Origin: Pseudomonadota bacterium
GTDB lineage: Bacteria > Pseudomonadota > Alphaproteobacteria > UBA9655
Direction of reading: 5' to 3'
Length of the DNA stretch: 10,559 bases
Assembly (NCBI GenBank): GCA_021809225.1
Contig: JAKBAL010000036.1
Coordinates: 1-10,559, forward strand
Of this stretch, positions 1 through 7,507 are shown in pieces. Position 1 is the first letter of the stretch. The number at the start of each line of letters is the position of its first letter. The translations under genes and the position numbers were made by a program. The notes beneath the pieces were generated by a model that was not told the DNA's origin, did no database searches, and was given only the letters and a program-made list of their open reading frames with translations.

Positions 1-23
1 TCTTTTTCCTGGAGGGTAAGCTC

Positions 24-533
24 ATGCCAGAATCCCCAGCTTCAAAATCTTTTTTTCGTATTTTAAAATCCTTTTCCTTGAGCGAACTTTGGGTGGGACT
101 CTTTTTAACTCTCAAATATATGTTTTTTAAAAAGAGAGTTACGCTTGCCTATCCTTATGAAAAAGGACAGCTCTCACCTCGTTTTCGGGGGGAACATGTT
201 TTGAGACGCTATCCAAATGGAGAAGAAAGATGCATTGCTTGTAAGCTTTGTGAAGCTGTTTGTCCTGCTCAAGCTATTACCATTGAAGCGGAAGAGCGCG
301 AAGACGGGAGCCGTCGGGCAACACGCTATGATATTGATATGACTAAATGCATTTATTGCGGACTCTGTGAAGAATCTTGTCCCGTGGATGCGATTGTTGA
401 AGGACCGAATTTCGAATTTTCAGTTGAAACGCGAGAAGAGCTTTTTTATGACAAAGAAAAATTACTGGATAATGGAGATCGATGGGAAGTTGAAATTGCA
501 GCCCGCCTTGAGCGAGATGCGTTGTATCGATAG
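24..533 (+). CDS. nuoI: NADH-quinone oxidoreductase subunit I (complex I 23 kDa / TYKY-type iron-sulfur subunit)
   Basis: This is the peripheral-arm subunit of complex I that carries clusters N6a and N6b and relays electrons to N2 near the quinone site, on the cytoplasmic face. The 169-residue product is normal length for the alphaproteobacterial/mitochondrial type. It has two 4Fe-4S ferredoxin motifs: [12 protein letters not shown] with Cys 70, 73, 76 and 80, and [12 protein letters not shown] with Cys 109, 112, 115 and 119, so all eight ligands are present. An amphipathic N-terminal stretch (about residues 10-36) precedes them, as in the family. The frame is open to the left edge of the window, but GGAGGG at 11-16, seven bases before the ATG at 24, fixes the start. 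nuoH would be expected just upstream, outside the window. The next recognised gene, nuoJ, begins 163 bases downstream, an unusually long gap for this operon. Confidence 0.98.
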   Translation: MPESPASKSFFRILKSFSLSELWVGLFLTLKYMFFKKRVTLAYPYEKGQLSPRFRGEHVLRRYPNGEERCIACKLCEAVCPAQAITIEAEEREDGSRRATRYDIDMTKCIYCGLCEESCPVDAIVEGPNFEFSVETREELFYDKEKLLDNGDRWEVEIAARLERDALYR

Positions 534-542
534 GGGTGAGAC

Positions 543-704
543 ATGATACGAAATTATAATAGACTCAAAATTGAGGAGCTTGCAAAATATTCTGGATTGC
601 TTCGCTACGCTCGCAAAGACGACCTCTCTAGCCGTCATTGCGAGGCTCCGAAGGAGCCGAAGCAATCCAGTATTTTAACTATCTTAGGATTTTCCTATGA
701 GTAA
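543..704 (+). CDS. Possible 53-residue small ORF containing a palindromic repeat, between nuoI and nuoJ
   Basis: A short open frame starts with ATG at 543, nine bases after the nuoI stop, behind a purine-rich AGGGGTGAG at 532-540. It ends with TAA at 702-704, overlapping the nuoJ start at 697. The first 16 or so residues (MIRNYNRLKIEELAKY) precede the repeat, which occupies codons 17-43 in frame (GLLRYARKDD and the following residues). I recognise no family. Its ribosome-site position looks like the other nuo gene junctions and its end would allow translational coupling to nuoJ. That is the only support for translation. It may be a chance frame through a repeat insertion, or a remnant of an older gene start. 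Confidence 0.25.
   Translation: MIRNYNRLKIEELAKYSGLLRYARKDDLSSRHCEAPKEPKQSSILTILGFSYE
592..670. repeat. 79-bp palindromic intergenic repeat (copy 1, complete)
   Basis: The element is bounded by perfect 13-bp inverted ends, CTGGATTGCTTCG at 592-604 and CGAAGCAATCCAG at 658-670. Both arms continue into related sequence: left CTACGCTCGCAAAGACG, and right (on the other strand) GGCTCCTTCGGAGCCTCGCAATGACGG. The right arm has its own hairpin, GGCTCC (644-649), loop GAA, GGAGCC (653-658). TATT stands immediately outside both ends (588-591 and 671-674), which may be a target duplication. This is the widespread GATTGCTTCG/CGCAATGACG class of non-autonomous palindromic element known from Rickettsiales and other bacteria. 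That assignment is from memory of the motif, not a search. It lies wholly between nuoI and nuoJ. Confidence 0.85.
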
Positions 705-1314
705 TGTTGCAGCCATTTCATTTTATGTTCTTTCGGGGATCCTTTTAACATCGGCTATGATGGTTGTCACTTGCCGCAATACAGTTCATGGGGTTTTATT
801 TCTGATCTTGGCCTTTGTTAATGCGGCGGGGCTTTTTCTTTTGGCTCATGCTGAATTTTTAGCGATGATACTGATTGTTGTTTATGTGGGGGCTGTTGCT
901 GTGCTCTTTCTCTTTGTTGTGATGATGCTTAATGTGGAACTCGGGCAACTGCGAGAATCACTTAGGAGCTATTTCCTCATAGGAAGCCTTGTGGGAGGCG
1001 TTTTAGGTATTGAGCTATTGGTAATGGTGTGTATCTGGAGTATCTCTCCAGAAGCCATTGATTTAACTTCAGCCCCCATTAACTTTTACGGTGGCATGTC
1101 AAATACGCAAGCTTTGGGGAATTTGCTCTACACTCATTATGTCCTTATCTTTCAAGGTGTAGGACTTATTTTGCTCATCTCTATGATTGGTGCTATTGTT
1201 CTGACCTTGCGCCATCGAGAAGGGGTGAAGAAACAAAATCTTGGAGATCAGATAGCGCGTCAAGCAAATGAGAGTGTCCGACTTGTGGATATTCCGAGTG
1301 GATCAGGGATTTAG
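697..1314 (+). CDS. nuoJ: NADH-quinone oxidoreductase subunit J (complex I, ND6 homologue)
   Basis: This is a membrane-arm subunit of complex I next to the quinone chamber, the homologue of mitochondrial ND6. The 205-residue product is about normal length and shows five hydrophobic segments. The third region contains the ND6/NuoJ signature EFLAMILIVVYVGAVAVLFL (residues about 53-72), which includes the pi-bulge helix. The segment ending ILTLRHREGVKK near residue 178 is typical of alphaproteobacterial NuoJ. The ATG at 697 is preceded by AGGA at 686-689, seven bases away, a modest ribosome site. The first three codons overlap the end of the small frame that spans the upstream spacer. A run of seven G begins at the stop codon (1314-1320) and is followed by another repeat-bearing spacer of 159 bases before nuoK. 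Confidence 0.97.
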   Translation: MSNVAAISFYVLSGILLTSAMMVVTCRNTVHGVLFLILAFVNAAGLFLLAHAEFLAMILIVVYVGAVAVLFLFVVMMLNVELGQLRESLRSYFLIGSLVGGVLGIELLVMVCIWSISPEAIDLTSAPINFYGGMSNTQALGNLLYTHYVLIFQGVGLILLISMIGAIVLTLRHREGVKKQNLGDQIARQANESVRLVDIPSGSGI

Positions 1315-1325
1315 GGGGGGACAGC

Positions 1326-1484
1326 ATGATAGGTAAGTTTTTCTGGATTGCTTCGGCTCTTGCAGAGCCTCGCAATGACGGGGCATGTGAATCTATTAAA
1401 ATCAACACGTTAACTTTAAGTTCATTAAGAGGAGTGCAAGCGACAAAGCATTACAGACCTCAGAGGACGCAACATGACAATTAG
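1326..1484 (+). CDS. Possible 52-residue small ORF containing a repeat arm, between nuoJ and nuoK
   Basis: An open frame starts with ATG at 1326, eleven bases after the nuoJ stop, behind a strong AGGGGGGG tract (1313-1320) five bases upstream. It ends with TAG at 1482-1484, inside the third and fourth codons of nuoK (start 1474). Codons 7-18 read through the repeat arm ([12 protein letters not shown]), the usual translation of this repeat class. The rest shows no recognisable family, hydrophobic helix or conserved motif. It has the same layout as the small frame before nuoJ: a ribosome site abutting the upstream stop, a repeat in frame, and termination on the next gene's start. Translation is possible but unproven, and a chance frame is the simpler reading. 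Confidence 0.2.
   Translation: MIGKFFWIASALAEPRNDGACESIKINTLTLSSLRGVQATKHYRPQRTQHDN
1343..1381. repeat. Palindromic intergenic repeat, single arm (copy 2)
   Basis: This 39-bp stretch matches the reverse complement of the right arm of the complete copy at 632-670 at 36 of 39 positions. The 17 bases on each side of the centre (CTGGATTGCTTCGGCTC and GAGCCTCGCAATGACGG) are identical. All three differences lie in the central five bases. It keeps an internal hairpin, GGCTCT (1355-1360), loop TGC, AGAGCC (1364-1369). The opposite arm is absent: the flanking sequence on either side is not complementary. It lies between nuoJ and nuoK. Confidence 0.8.
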
Positions 1485-1782
1485 CCTCGATCATTACCTT
1501 ATTGTAGCGGCCCTTCTTTTTACGATTGGAACAGTTGGGATCTTTCTCAATCGCCGAAATGTGATTGTCATTTTAATGTCCATCGAGCTGATGCTTCTTG
1601 CAGTTAACATAAACTTTGTCGCTTTTTCTTTGTATCTTGGAGATTTGGTAGGACAAGTTTTTACGCTTTTTGTGTTGACGGTTGCAGCGGCAGAGGCTGC
1701 TATTGGGCTTGCTATTCTTGTCGTCTATTTCCGCAATCGAGGCGATATTTATATGGATGACATTGCCATGTTGAAAGGTTAA
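1474..1782 (+). CDS. nuoK: NADH-quinone oxidoreductase subunit K (complex I, ND4L homologue)
   Basis: This small membrane-arm subunit has three transmembrane helices and links the quinone-side E-channel to the antiporter-like subunits. The product has 102 residues, the normal length. Two buried glutamates needed for proton transfer are present: Glu38 in [10 protein letters not shown] and Glu74 in [12 protein letters not shown]. They are 36 residues apart, matching E. coli NuoK Glu36 and Glu72. The start opening [16 protein letters not shown] aligns with the family opening. The ATG has GAGG (1463-1466) seven bases upstream. The stop is two bases before nuoL, so the two are tightly coupled, in contrast to the 159-base spacer on its upstream side. 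Confidence 0.97.
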   Translation: MTISLDHYLIVAALLFTIGTVGIFLNRRNVIVILMSIELMLLAVNINFVAFSLYLGDLVGQVFTLFVLTVAAAEAAIGLAILVVYFRNRGDIYMDDIAMLKG

Positions 1783-1784
1783 TT

Positions 1785-3713
1785 ATGAGTGTTTTGGCCA
1801 TCTTAACTGTCTTTTTCCCGTTTGTAGGCTTCCTTTTAGCAGGAGGATTGGGGGAAAAATTAGGGAACCGATTTTGCCAGTTCGTAACTTCTGGTTTGGT
1901 TGGGCTTTCGGCGGTATTGGCAGCATTTCTTTTTTTCCAAATGGGACTTAAAGAAGAAACCCTTCTCATTTCCCTTTTTACTTGGATTCACGTGGAGTTT
2001 CTGGAAGTCAGTTGGGGGCTTCAGCTTGACAGTCTCAGCTTTGTGATGATGGCCATTGTGACCTTAGTGTCCTTTATTGTTCATGTGTATTCGATTGGAT
2101 ACATGAAAGGAGATTCTAGCATTCCAAGATTTATGGCTTATTTAAGTCTTTTTACCTTCTTCATGTTGACGCTTGTCACGGCTCCTAATTTTCTTCAAAT
2201 GTTCTTTGGGTGGGAGGGAGTTGGCCTCTGCTCTTATCTTTTGATTGGATATTGGTATGATCGGGAACGTGCGAATGCTGCTGCCATTAAAGCCTTTCTT
2301 GTGAATCGTATTGGGGATGTGGGTTTTGTCCTTGGGATTTTAACCCTTTTTATCATTTTCGGAACTCTTGATTTTACGGCGATTTTTGAACTTGTAGAAG
2401 AACATCAAAATGATACTTTTACCTTCCTTAGTAGCCAGTACCATGCCCTGACGCTTGTTTCCTTTTTGCTTTTTATTGGAGCCATGGGAAAATCAGCCCA
2501 AATTGGGCTTCATACCTGGCTTCCCGACGCTATGGAAGCTCCCACTCCCGTTTCTGCTCTTATCCATGCGGCAACCATGGTGACGGCAGGCGTTTTTATG
2601 ATCGTACGTATTTCGCCGTTATTAGAATATGCACCTCTTGCCAGAGAGTTCATCACTTTGATTGGGGCAGCAACAGCTCTTATGGCAGCCACTATTGCTT
2701 GTGTCCAAAATGATATAAAACGAATCATTGCCTATTCAACGTGTAGCCAGCTTGGATATATGTTTATGGCAGCAGGTCTTTCAGGATACAGTGCTGCCAT
2801 GTTTCACCTTACGACCCACGCTTTCTTCAAGGCTCTTCTGTTTTTGGGTGCGGGGTCCGTTATTCATGCCATGTCAGATGAATACAATATCCAAAAGATG
2901 GGTGGTATTTGGAGGCATGTTCCTGTTACGTATGTTGTGATGTGGATTGGCAGTTTAGCTTTGGCAGGGATTCCGTTTTTTGCAGGGTTTTATTCGAAAG
3001 ACATGATTATGGAAGTAGATTGGTCTTCTTATTTACGTGTAGGGAAGGTGGCGTTTGTCTTTGGATTTGCTGCTGCTATACTTACAGGACTTTATGCATG
3101 GCGTCTTCTTTTGCTGACCTTTCATGGATCGTCGCGAGCTGATGAAGCGGTGATGGGTCATATTCATGAGTCACCTCTTATTATGTTAATACCCCTCGTT
3201 GTTTTAGCTGCTGGAGCTCTTTTTTCAGGAAGTGCATTGTATGACGTTTTTGTAGGGGAGAATACTTCCTATTGGGGTTCGGCCATCTTTGTTTTGCCAG
3301 AAGATGAAGTCATTACTGCTGCTCATCATGTATCAAGCTGGGTTCACTGGTCGCCGACACTTGCAGCTCTTATTGGAATTGGTCTTGCTTACTTTTTGTA
3401 TGTGTTCGCAAAAAATTGGCCAGAAAAACTTTCAACTACCTTTAGTGGTACCTATGCTTTTCTTTTCAATAAATGGTATTTTGATGAACTCTACGAATGG
3501 CTTTTTGTGAATCCTTCCTTAAAATTAGGGAAAATTTTGTGGGAGGAGGGGGATCAAGAAGCGATCGACGGTCTCGGTCCCAATGGACTTTCCACTTTAG
3601 CTGTTACAGGGGGTGGGCTTCTTTGTCGCCTTCAGACAGGATATGTTTACCATTATGCTTTCGCAATGATCATTGGACTTGTGCTGATGATCGGTTGGTA
3701 TTTTTGGATATAA
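1785..3713 (+). CDS. nuoL: NADH-quinone oxidoreductase subunit L (complex I, ND5 homologue, distal proton pump)
   Basis: This is the most distal antiporter-like subunit of the membrane arm, homologous to ND5 and Mrp antiporters. The product has 642 residues, within the usual range. The proton-path residues are in place: Glu144 in FFGWEGVGLC, Lys236 in GAMGKSAQIGLHTWLPDAM, His344 and Lys349 in HLTTHAFFKALLFL, and Lys405 in FAGFYSKDMI. The proton-conducting core with LPDAMEAPTPVSALIHAATM (residues about 246-265) is intact. The C-terminal part includes the amphipathic lateral-helix region and a final membrane anchor (about 621-642). The ATG comes two bases after the nuoK stop with AAAGG inside the end of nuoK as ribosome site. 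nuoM follows after 18 bases. Confidence 0.98.
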   Translation: MSVLAILTVFFPFVGFLLAGGLGEKLGNRFCQFVTSGLVGLSAVLAAFLFFQMGLKEETLLISLFTWIHVEFLEVSWGLQLDSLSFVMMAIVTLVSFIVHVYSIGYMKGDSSIPRFMAYLSLFTFFMLTLVTAPNFLQMFFGWEGVGLCSYLLIGYWYDRERANAAAIKAFLVNRIGDVGFVLGILTLFIIFGTLDFTAIFELVEEHQNDTFTFLSSQYHALTLVSFLLFIGAMGKSAQIGLHTWLPDAMEAPTPVSALIHAATMVTAGVFMIVRISPLLEYAPLAREFITLIGAATALMAATIACVQNDIKRIIAYSTCSQLGYMFMAAGLSGYSAAMFHLTTHAFFKALLFLGAGSVIHAMSDEYNIQKMGGIWRHVPVTYVVMWIGSLALAGIPFFAGFYSKDMIMEVDWSSYLRVGKVAFVFGFAAAILTGLYAWRLLLLTFHGSSRADEAVMGHIHESPLIMLIPLVVLAAGALFSGSALYDVFVGENTSYWGSAIFVLPEDEVITAAHHVSSWVHWSPTLAALIGIGLAYFLYVFAKNWPEKLSTTFSGTYAFLFNKWYFDELYEWLFVNPSLKLGKILWEEGDQEAIDGLGPNGLSTLAVTGGGLLCRLQTGYVYHYAFAMIIGLVLMIGWYFWI

Positions 3714-3731
3714 GTGAGAAAAGGATAAAAA

Positions 3732-5276
3732 ATGGCAACTCTCCCTCTTCTGACTATGACCATTTTCCTCCCTCTTTTGGGAGCCTTGGCGATTTCTTTA
3801 AATTGGGGAAATGGAGACGTTGTCAAAGCCAACAATGCGCGCTGGGTTGCCTTATGGACGTCACTTGTGACGTTAGGGTTAGCTTTGATTTTATGGATAA
3901 ACTTTAACCAGACCTCTTCAGATTTTCAGTTTGAAGATAAGTTTCAATGGATGCCTCTTTTAAATATTGGCTATCATGTGGGAGTGGATGGAATTTCACT
4001 TCCCTTTATCCTTCTCTCAGCTCTCCTTATGCCGATTTGTATCCTTATAAGCTGGACCTCAATTCAGGTGAGAGTGGCAGAATATATGATTGCCTTTCTT
4101 GTTCTTGAAACCATGCTGATTGGCATATTTTCGGCTCTCGACTTTATTCTTTTTTATGTATTTTTTGAAGGTGTCCTCATTCCCATGTTTCTTATTATTG
4201 GCATTTGGGGAGGGGCTCATCGGATTTATGCGGCTTTTAAATTCTTTCTGTATACTTTGTTAGGATCAGTTCTAAGTTTGCTAGCCATTCTTTACATTTA
4301 TTTTGAAATCGGGGGCAGTGACATTCCCTTAGCCCTAACGACGCCTTTTGCTCCTGAAGTTCAGTTTTGGTTATGGCTTGCTTTTTTTGCGTCCTTTGCT
4401 GTTAAAATTCCGATGTGGCCTTTTCATACCTGGTTACCAGATGCTCACGTCGAAGCGCCAACGGCAGGATCCGTTATTTTAGCAGGAGTCCTTTTAAAAA
4501 CGGGTGGATATGGATTTATAAGGTTTTCTCTTCCTATGTTTCCAGAAGCTTCTGCCTATTTTACACCCATGATATTCACGTTAAGTATCATTGCCATTAT
4601 TTATACCTCACTCGTGGCATTGGTCCAAAAAGATATGAAAAAATTGATAGCTTATTCCTCTGTTGCCCATATGGGATTTGTAACTTTAGGTATTTTTACG
4701 GTTGATGCTCAAGGCGTTCAGGGGGCAGTCACTCAAATGGTTAGTCATGGGTTTGTTTCTGCTGCTCTCTTCTTATGTGTAGGGGTTGTTTATGACCGAA
4801 TTCATAGCCGTGAAATCGCAGACTATGGGGGGCTGGTACACAATATGCCGCGGTATGCAGCTGTCTTTATGTTCTTCATTTTAGCGTCAGTTGGCCTGCC
4901 TGGTACAAGTGGCTTTATTGGAGAATTTCTTGTCCTCTTGGGAGCGTATCAGGTCAGTACGTGGGCGACAACTTTGGCAGCAACGGGGATGGTTTTGAGC
5001 GCAGCGTATGCGCTTTGGCTCTATCGACGCGTTGTTTTTGGCGCACTTGTAAAACCAAAACTCAAATCTTTGTCCGACCTTAATTGGCGAGAAAAGCTTG
5101 TCTTTGCACCCCTGGTCGCAGGCGTTTTGATTCTTGGCATTTATCCCATGCCTCTTCTGACCATGATGGAAGCCTCTGTTGCAAATGTTATTGATCAATA
5201 CAACCTTGCCCTTGAGTCAGATACAGGAGGACTAATTGATCCGAATAAGGTCTTGGAAATGGCCTTACATGAGTAG
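3732..5276 (+). CDS. nuoM: NADH-quinone oxidoreductase subunit M (complex I, ND4 homologue, proton pump)
   Basis: This is the middle antiporter-like proton-pumping subunit, homologous to ND4. The product has 514 residues, normal for the family. Key residues are present: Glu146 in YVFFEGVLIPMF, Lys225 in FAVKIPMWPFHTWLPDAH, Lys256 in GVLLKTGGYG, and Glu398 in SGFIGEFLVL. The broken-helix motif WLPDAHVEAPTAGSVILAG lies at about residues 234-252. The ATG at 3732 has AAAAGGA ahead of it (3719-3725) at six bases. It starts 18 bases after the nuoL stop and ends 12 bases before nuoN, consistent with one transcript. There is no sign of truncation or frame disruption. Confidence 0.98.
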   Translation: MATLPLLTMTIFLPLLGALAISLNWGNGDVVKANNARWVALWTSLVTLGLALILWINFNQTSSDFQFEDKFQWMPLLNIGYHVGVDGISLPFILLSALLMPICILISWTSIQVRVAEYMIAFLVLETMLIGIFSALDFILFYVFFEGVLIPMFLIIGIWGGAHRIYAAFKFFLYTLLGSVLSLLAILYIYFEIGGSDIPLALTTPFAPEVQFWLWLAFFASFAVKIPMWPFHTWLPDAHVEAPTAGSVILAGVLLKTGGYGFIRFSLPMFPEASAYFTPMIFTLSIIAIIYTSLVALVQKDMKKLIAYSSVAHMGFVTLGIFTVDAQGVQGAVTQMVSHGFVSAALFLCVGVVYDRIHSREIADYGGLVHNMPRYAAVFMFFILASVGLPGTSGFIGEFLVLLGAYQVSTWATTLAATGMVLSAAYALWLYRRVVFGALVKPKLKSLSDLNWREKLVFAPLVAGVLILGIYPMPLLTMMEASVANVIDQYNLALESDTGGLIDPNKVLEMALHE

Positions 5277-5288
5277 AGGGAGCTAGAC

Positions 5289-6779
5289 ATGGTTGGCTTT
5301 TATTTGCCTGATTTGAAATTCATCCTGCCTGAAGGGATACTCATTATCTCAGCCTTATTTATTCTGATGGAAGGGGTTTTTCGAAAAAATATCAGTTCCG
5401 CCTTATTTCGTCGTTTTAACCATTATGGTATCGTTGCCCTTATAATTGCGCTGATCATTTTGGTTTTTTACCACAAGTTAGGGGAAAAATGGGTAACTTT
5501 TGAAGGCCAAATTCTTCAAGATGATTTTATTTTCTTTGCTAAGATCTTAATTCTTATTGGTTCTGCAGCAACGCTTGCAATTTCACTGCCAACCCTGGCG
5601 AAAGAACATATCCTATCCTTTGAATATTCCCCTCTCATTGTGCTCGCGACCGTTGGTATGCTTGTGATGGTAGAAGCTAATGATTTTATGGCTCTTTTTG
5701 TGGGGCTTGAGATGCAGGGGCTGTCCCTGTATGTTCTTGCAGCTTTAAGTCGAAATCAGTTGTTAGCTTCAGAAGCAGCCCTCAAATATTTTATATTGGG
5801 GGCTCTTGCCACCTGTCTTTACCTCTATGGGGCGAGCCTCATCTATGGGTTTTCAGGATCCACGAATTTCGAGGTGATTGCGTCCTTGATTCGTATTGAA
5901 AGTACAGAGGGATTATCCATTGGTCTTCTCATTGGCCTTATTTTTATTATGGCGTCTCTTTCCTTTAAAATTTCAACCGTTCCTTTCCATATGTGGACGC
6001 CAGATGTGTATCAAGGATGTCCGACTCCTATTACAGCCTTTATTGCTGCAGCGCCTAAGGTAGCGGCGATGGTGGTTTTTTTACGTATTATGGTTAGCCC
6101 TTTTTTGCTCCTTTATGGAGAATGGCAATCGCTGGTGGTTTTCATTTCCTTTGCTTCTATGGTTCTGGGAGCCTTTGCGGCCTTGCGGCAAACGGATCTT
6201 AAGCGTCTTTTAGCCTATAGTGCTATTGGGCAGATGGGATATGTGCTGATGGGGATTGCAGCAGGTAACGACGAAGGGATCCAGGCTGTTTTTGTTTATT
6301 TAACAATTTACCTTATTATGATTATTGGAACCTTTGGGTGTCTTTTGTGTTTACGAGGGAAAGGTTCTGAGGGTGTTAAGAATATCGAAGATCTATCTGG
6401 TATTTCTACCCTTCATCCGAAGATGAGTTTTACGCTTTCTGTTTTTATGTTCTCACTGGCTGGTATTCCTCCTCTTGCAGGATTTTTTGCAAAATTATAT
6501 GTCTTTAAAGCAGCTATATCGGCAGGCCTCTTTGGCCTTGCGGTCGCGGGAGCTCTTTCATCTGTCGTAGCCGCCTACTACTATTTAAAGATTGTAAAGG
6601 TTATGTATTTTGACGATGTGCCTGAATCTCCAACAGTTACTTACGGGCAAATTCTTGTTTTGTCACCAGAAACAACAATTGTCTTAAATATATGTGCTGT
6701 TATAATTTTATTGTTTTTTATCTTTCCTAACCCAGTGCTTGAGATGGCACAACGTGCTGCCCTAGCCTTACCGATTTAA
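5289..6779 (+). CDS. nuoN: NADH-quinone oxidoreductase subunit N (complex I, ND2 homologue, proton pump)
   Basis: This is the antiporter-like subunit closest to the quinone side, homologous to ND2. The product has 496 residues, the full bacterial length. Conserved residues are Glu141 in FVGLEMQGLSLYVL, Lys227 in MASLSFKISTVPFHMWTPD, Lys257 in FIAAAPKVAAMVVF, and Lys402 in LAGFFAKLYVF. The MWTPDVYQGCPTPITAF motif (about residues 235-251) is characteristic of NuoN rather than NuoM or NuoL. The ATG is preceded by AGAGGGAG (5276-5283). It is the last nuo gene of the operon, and its stop codon overlaps the ribosome site used by birA. Confidence 0.98.
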   Translation: MVGFYLPDLKFILPEGILIISALFILMEGVFRKNISSALFRRFNHYGIVALIIALIILVFYHKLGEKWVTFEGQILQDDFIFFAKILILIGSAATLAISLPTLAKEHILSFEYSPLIVLATVGMLVMVEANDFMALFVGLEMQGLSLYVLAALSRNQLLASEAALKYFILGALATCLYLYGASLIYGFSGSTNFEVIASLIRIESTEGLSIGLLIGLIFIMASLSFKISTVPFHMWTPDVYQGCPTPITAFIAAAPKVAAMVVFLRIMVSPFLLLYGEWQSLVVFISFASMVLGAFAALRQTDLKRLLAYSAIGQMGYVLMGIAAGNDEGIQAVFVYLTIYLIMIIGTFGCLLCLRGKGSEGVKNIEDLSGISTLHPKMSFTLSVFMFSLAGIPPLAGFFAKLYVFKAAISAGLFGLAVAGALSSVVAAYYYLKIVKVMYFDDVPESPTVTYGQILVLSPETTIVLNICAVIILLFFIFPNPVLEMAQRAALALPI

Positions 6780-6787
6780 AGGTTCGT

Positions 6788-7507
6788 ATGGCTTCTTTCT
6801 ATTTTTTTGATTCCCTTACAAGTACGATGGATGAAGCTCGTGCTCGAGTTCTTGAAGGGATAGAGGATGGATCAGTTATCATTGCCTTACAACAATCCCA
6901 GGGACGCGGGCGTCGCGGGCGGGTGTGGGAATCCATCCCAGGTAATTTATATTTTACCTATATTACCTATTTAGGTGTTCCTCTTTCAGAGGCTCCGCAA
7001 CTTTCCTTGGTGGCTTGTGTAGCGGTGGGAGAAGAATTACGTCTTAATCTCCCTCCCACAAGTGTCTTAACTTACAAATGGCCGAATGACCTTCTTTTGA
7101 ATAAGAAAAAAGTGGGTGGACTTTTGCTTGAAGCGATTCACATTCCTAATGAAAAAAAAATTGGCTATTTGATTGGGGGAGGAATCAATTTGAAATCTTA
7201 TCCTCAAGAAACGCGCTATCCGGCAACCTCCTTTGAAAATGAAGGAATGTATTTATGCTTAGAAGAAGTTCTTCATGGGGTTGTTGCTTCCATTCAACAT
7301 TATATTTCTCTTTGGAGAGGGAGGGGATTTGCTCCCATACAGTCCTTATGGATGAAAGAAGCAGCAAACCTTGAAAAAAAAATTACTGTGGATCTTCAAG
7401 GAAAAACGCAGGAAGGTATTTTTAAAGGGATTGATGAGGAAGGGGCCCTTATGTTGGTGTCATCTCAAGGTCTTGTCAAAGTGAATGCGGGCGAAATATT
7501 GAGGTGA
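6788..7507 (+). CDS. birA: Biotin--[acetyl-CoA-carboxylase] ligase, monofunctional (no DNA-binding domain)
   Basis: This cytoplasmic enzyme makes biotinyl-5'-AMP from biotin and ATP and transfers biotin to a lysine of the biotin carboxyl carrier protein. The 239-residue product begins directly with the catalytic domain (FDSLTSTMDEAR), so it lacks the N-terminal helix-turn-helix of E. coli BirA and should not act as a repressor. Visible motifs are the adenylate-binding loop GRGRRGRVW (39-47), the KWPNDLL strand with the catalytic-site lysine (97-103), KKVGGLLLEA (107-116), and GGGINL (130-135). A short C-terminal SH3-like domain (about 190-239) follows. It starts eight bases after nuoN with AAAGG overlapping the nuoN stop, so it is probably read from the nuo transcript. 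Two runs of nine A (7152-7160 and 7374-7382) lie in the coding sequence, both encoding Glu-Lys-Lys-Ile. Confidence 0.95.
   Translation: MASFYFFDSLTSTMDEARARVLEGIEDGSVIIALQQSQGRGRRGRVWESIPGNLYFTYITYLGVPLSEAPQLSLVACVAVGEELRLNLPPTSVLTYKWPNDLLLNKKKVGGLLLEAIHIPNEKKIGYLIGGGINLKSYPQETRYPATSFENEGMYLCLEEVLHGVVASIQHYISLWRGRGFAPIQSLWMKEAANLEKKITVDLQGKTQEGIFKGIDEEGALMLVSSQGLVKVNAGEILR

Noticed and set aside
1..19. Possible last codons of nuoH (frame reading Leu-Phe-Pro-Gly-Gly and TAA at 17-19)
   Set aside because: nuoH is expected just upstream, but five codons are too few to identify it.
462..665. A 67-residue open frame on the - strand over the end of nuoI and the repeat
   Set aside because: Its start is repeat sequence (LRLLRSLAMT, the common translation of this repeat class) and the rest is antisense to nuoI, with no ribosome site.
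3497..3907. A 136-residue frame across the nuoL-nuoM junction
   Set aside because: It is an out-of-frame shadow of two well-supported genes.
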